Assembly (NCBI GenBank): GCA_016285615.1
Contig: JAEERB010000130.1
Span: 1 to 6,529, forward strand
From: Bacteroidales bacterium
GTDB taxonomy: Bacteria; Bacteroidota; Bacteroidia; Bacteroidales; WCHB1-69
Length of the DNA stretch: 6,529 bases
Direction: 5' to 3'
Shown: positions 5,937 to 6,529 of the stretch, one piece after another
Position numbering within the stretch: position 1 is the first letter of the stretch
How the letters are laid out: every line of letters starts with the position of its first letter
Position numbers and translations under genes: made by a program
The notes under the pieces: generated by a model
What the model was told of the DNA's origin: nothing
The model's input: the letters and a program-made list of their open reading frames with translations, nothing else
Database searches by the model: none

Positions 5937-6529
5937 ATGAAAAAAACAAATCTTACGCTTGTTTTGGCTGCCATCCTTTCCGTGGCCTTGGCATTTGCCG
6001 TTTCCTGTAATAAAGAAGAACCCGAGCCCGAACCGGAGCCAACACCCGCTCCTGCACCTGATCCTGACGTGCCGCTGCCCGAGAATTGCTTCAAGGATAT
6101 CGACGGCAATGTGTATGAAATGATCACCTTGGGCACGCAGACCTGGATGAAGCAGAACCTGAAAGTGAAACATTACGCCGATGGTACACCTCTGGCTGAT
6201 GCTACAGATGATAAACCAGTGGCTGATACCATGCCGGCATACATGTATCCCGATCTTCGTCCGCACAATTTCAAGAATTACGGATTGCTCTATAACTGGG
6301 AAACAGCCACCCGTGGCCAGTTTAGCTATCGTCAGCCGAGTGGTGTTCAAGGTATATGCCCCGATGGTTGGCACATGCCTTCACTCCGTGAGTGGCAGAC
6401 GCTGGTGAACTATCTCTCGTCGCAAACCGAATTCCAGTGCGACGCTACGGCCGCTAACATTGCCAAAAGTATGTGCCTCGACACTCTGTGGCAGGAAGAA
6501 AAATCATATCCTGCATGCTCACCTATGCA
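5937..6529 (+). CDS. FISUMP-domain lipoprotein, 3'-partial
   Basis: The ATG at 5937 opens a frame with no stop to the window end (197 complete codons). Residues 1-24 are a lipoprotein signal: KK, hydrophobic LTLVLAAILSVALAFA, then VSC with lipidation expected at C24. The following NKEEPEPEPEP is acidic, like the signals that send Bacteroidetes lipoproteins to the outer face of the outer membrane, so surface exposure is likely. A Pro/Glu/Ala spacer (to about residue 48) leads to a FISUMP domain beginning NCFKDIDGN, with GTQTWMKQNLKV, YGLLYNW, GICPDGWHMPS and LREWQTLVNYL. The rest is cut off before the GFSA and SVRC motifs. It carries QTW where the three complete domains here have QCW, and NYL where they have YC, so it belongs to a different, more canonical branch. 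It has its own promoter and is probably transcribed separately. Its function is unknown; a surface binding role is inference. Confidence 0.9.
   Translation, partial: MKKTNLTLVLAAILSVALAFAVSCNKEEPEPEPEPTPAPAPDPDVPLPENCFKDIDGNVYEMITLGTQTWMKQNLKVKHYADGTPLADATDDKPVADTMPAYMYPDLRPHNFKNYGLLYNWETATRGQFSYRQPSGVQGICPDGWHMPSLREWQTLVNYLSSQTEFQCDATAANIAKSMCLDTLWQEEKSYPACSPM

Noticed and set aside
5922..6374. 150-codon reverse-strand frame
   Set aside because: It lies antisense to the lipoprotein gene, which has a clear signal peptide and FISUMP motifs; the reverse product shows no domain logic.

Overview
The window looks like Bacteroidales DNA (Bacteroides/Prevotella-like, probably from a gut or rumen community). 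The evidence is two matches to the Bacteroidetes -7 promoter element TAnnTTTG, A/T-rich leaders without Shine-Dalgarno sequences, a DUF4143-type AAA ATPase, a PEGA-repeat protein of a type common in Bacteroides, and four copies of the 'Fibrobacter succinogenes major paralogous' domain (FISUMP, Fib_succ_major). Genus cannot be fixed from the sequence alone. All genes are on the + strand.

Layout. (1) 3-1802: the 3' part of a modular extracellular protein with alternating Ig/FN3-like and FISUMP domains; its start lies outside the window. (2) 1803-2081: a 279-base intergenic region holding a REP-like element, three (possibly four) AT-rich dyads at about 32-base spacing, and a good Bacteroidetes promoter. 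(3) 2082-3380: an AAA_14/DUF4143 ATPase. (4) 3377-5755: a secreted 792-residue protein with a family N-terminal domain, about five PEGA repeats, one FISUMP domain and a TonB-C-like end; it overlaps the ATPase by four bases. (5) 5756-5936: an intergenic region with competing hairpins and a second TAnnTTTG promoter. (6) 5937-6529: the 5' part of a lipoprotein with an acidic/proline spacer and another FISUMP domain, cut by the window end.

Three of the four genes share the FISUMP domain on different scaffolds: an FN3-like multidomain chain, a PEGA/TonB-C chain, and a lipid-anchored chain. The three complete domains keep a nearly fixed framework (IGxQCWM, YGxLYNW, CPxGWHxPS, GFSAxPA, SVRCL), while the stretch just before SVRCL is very different in each. 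The best reading is a cluster of cell-surface proteins, possibly binding proteins, with a variable lobe. Their ligands are unknown. The ATPase in the middle may be an independent gene with its own operator-like upstream array, although the four-base overlap suggests that the PEGA gene is read through from it. No mobile-element gene, RNA gene, CRISPR array or reverse transcriptase was found.
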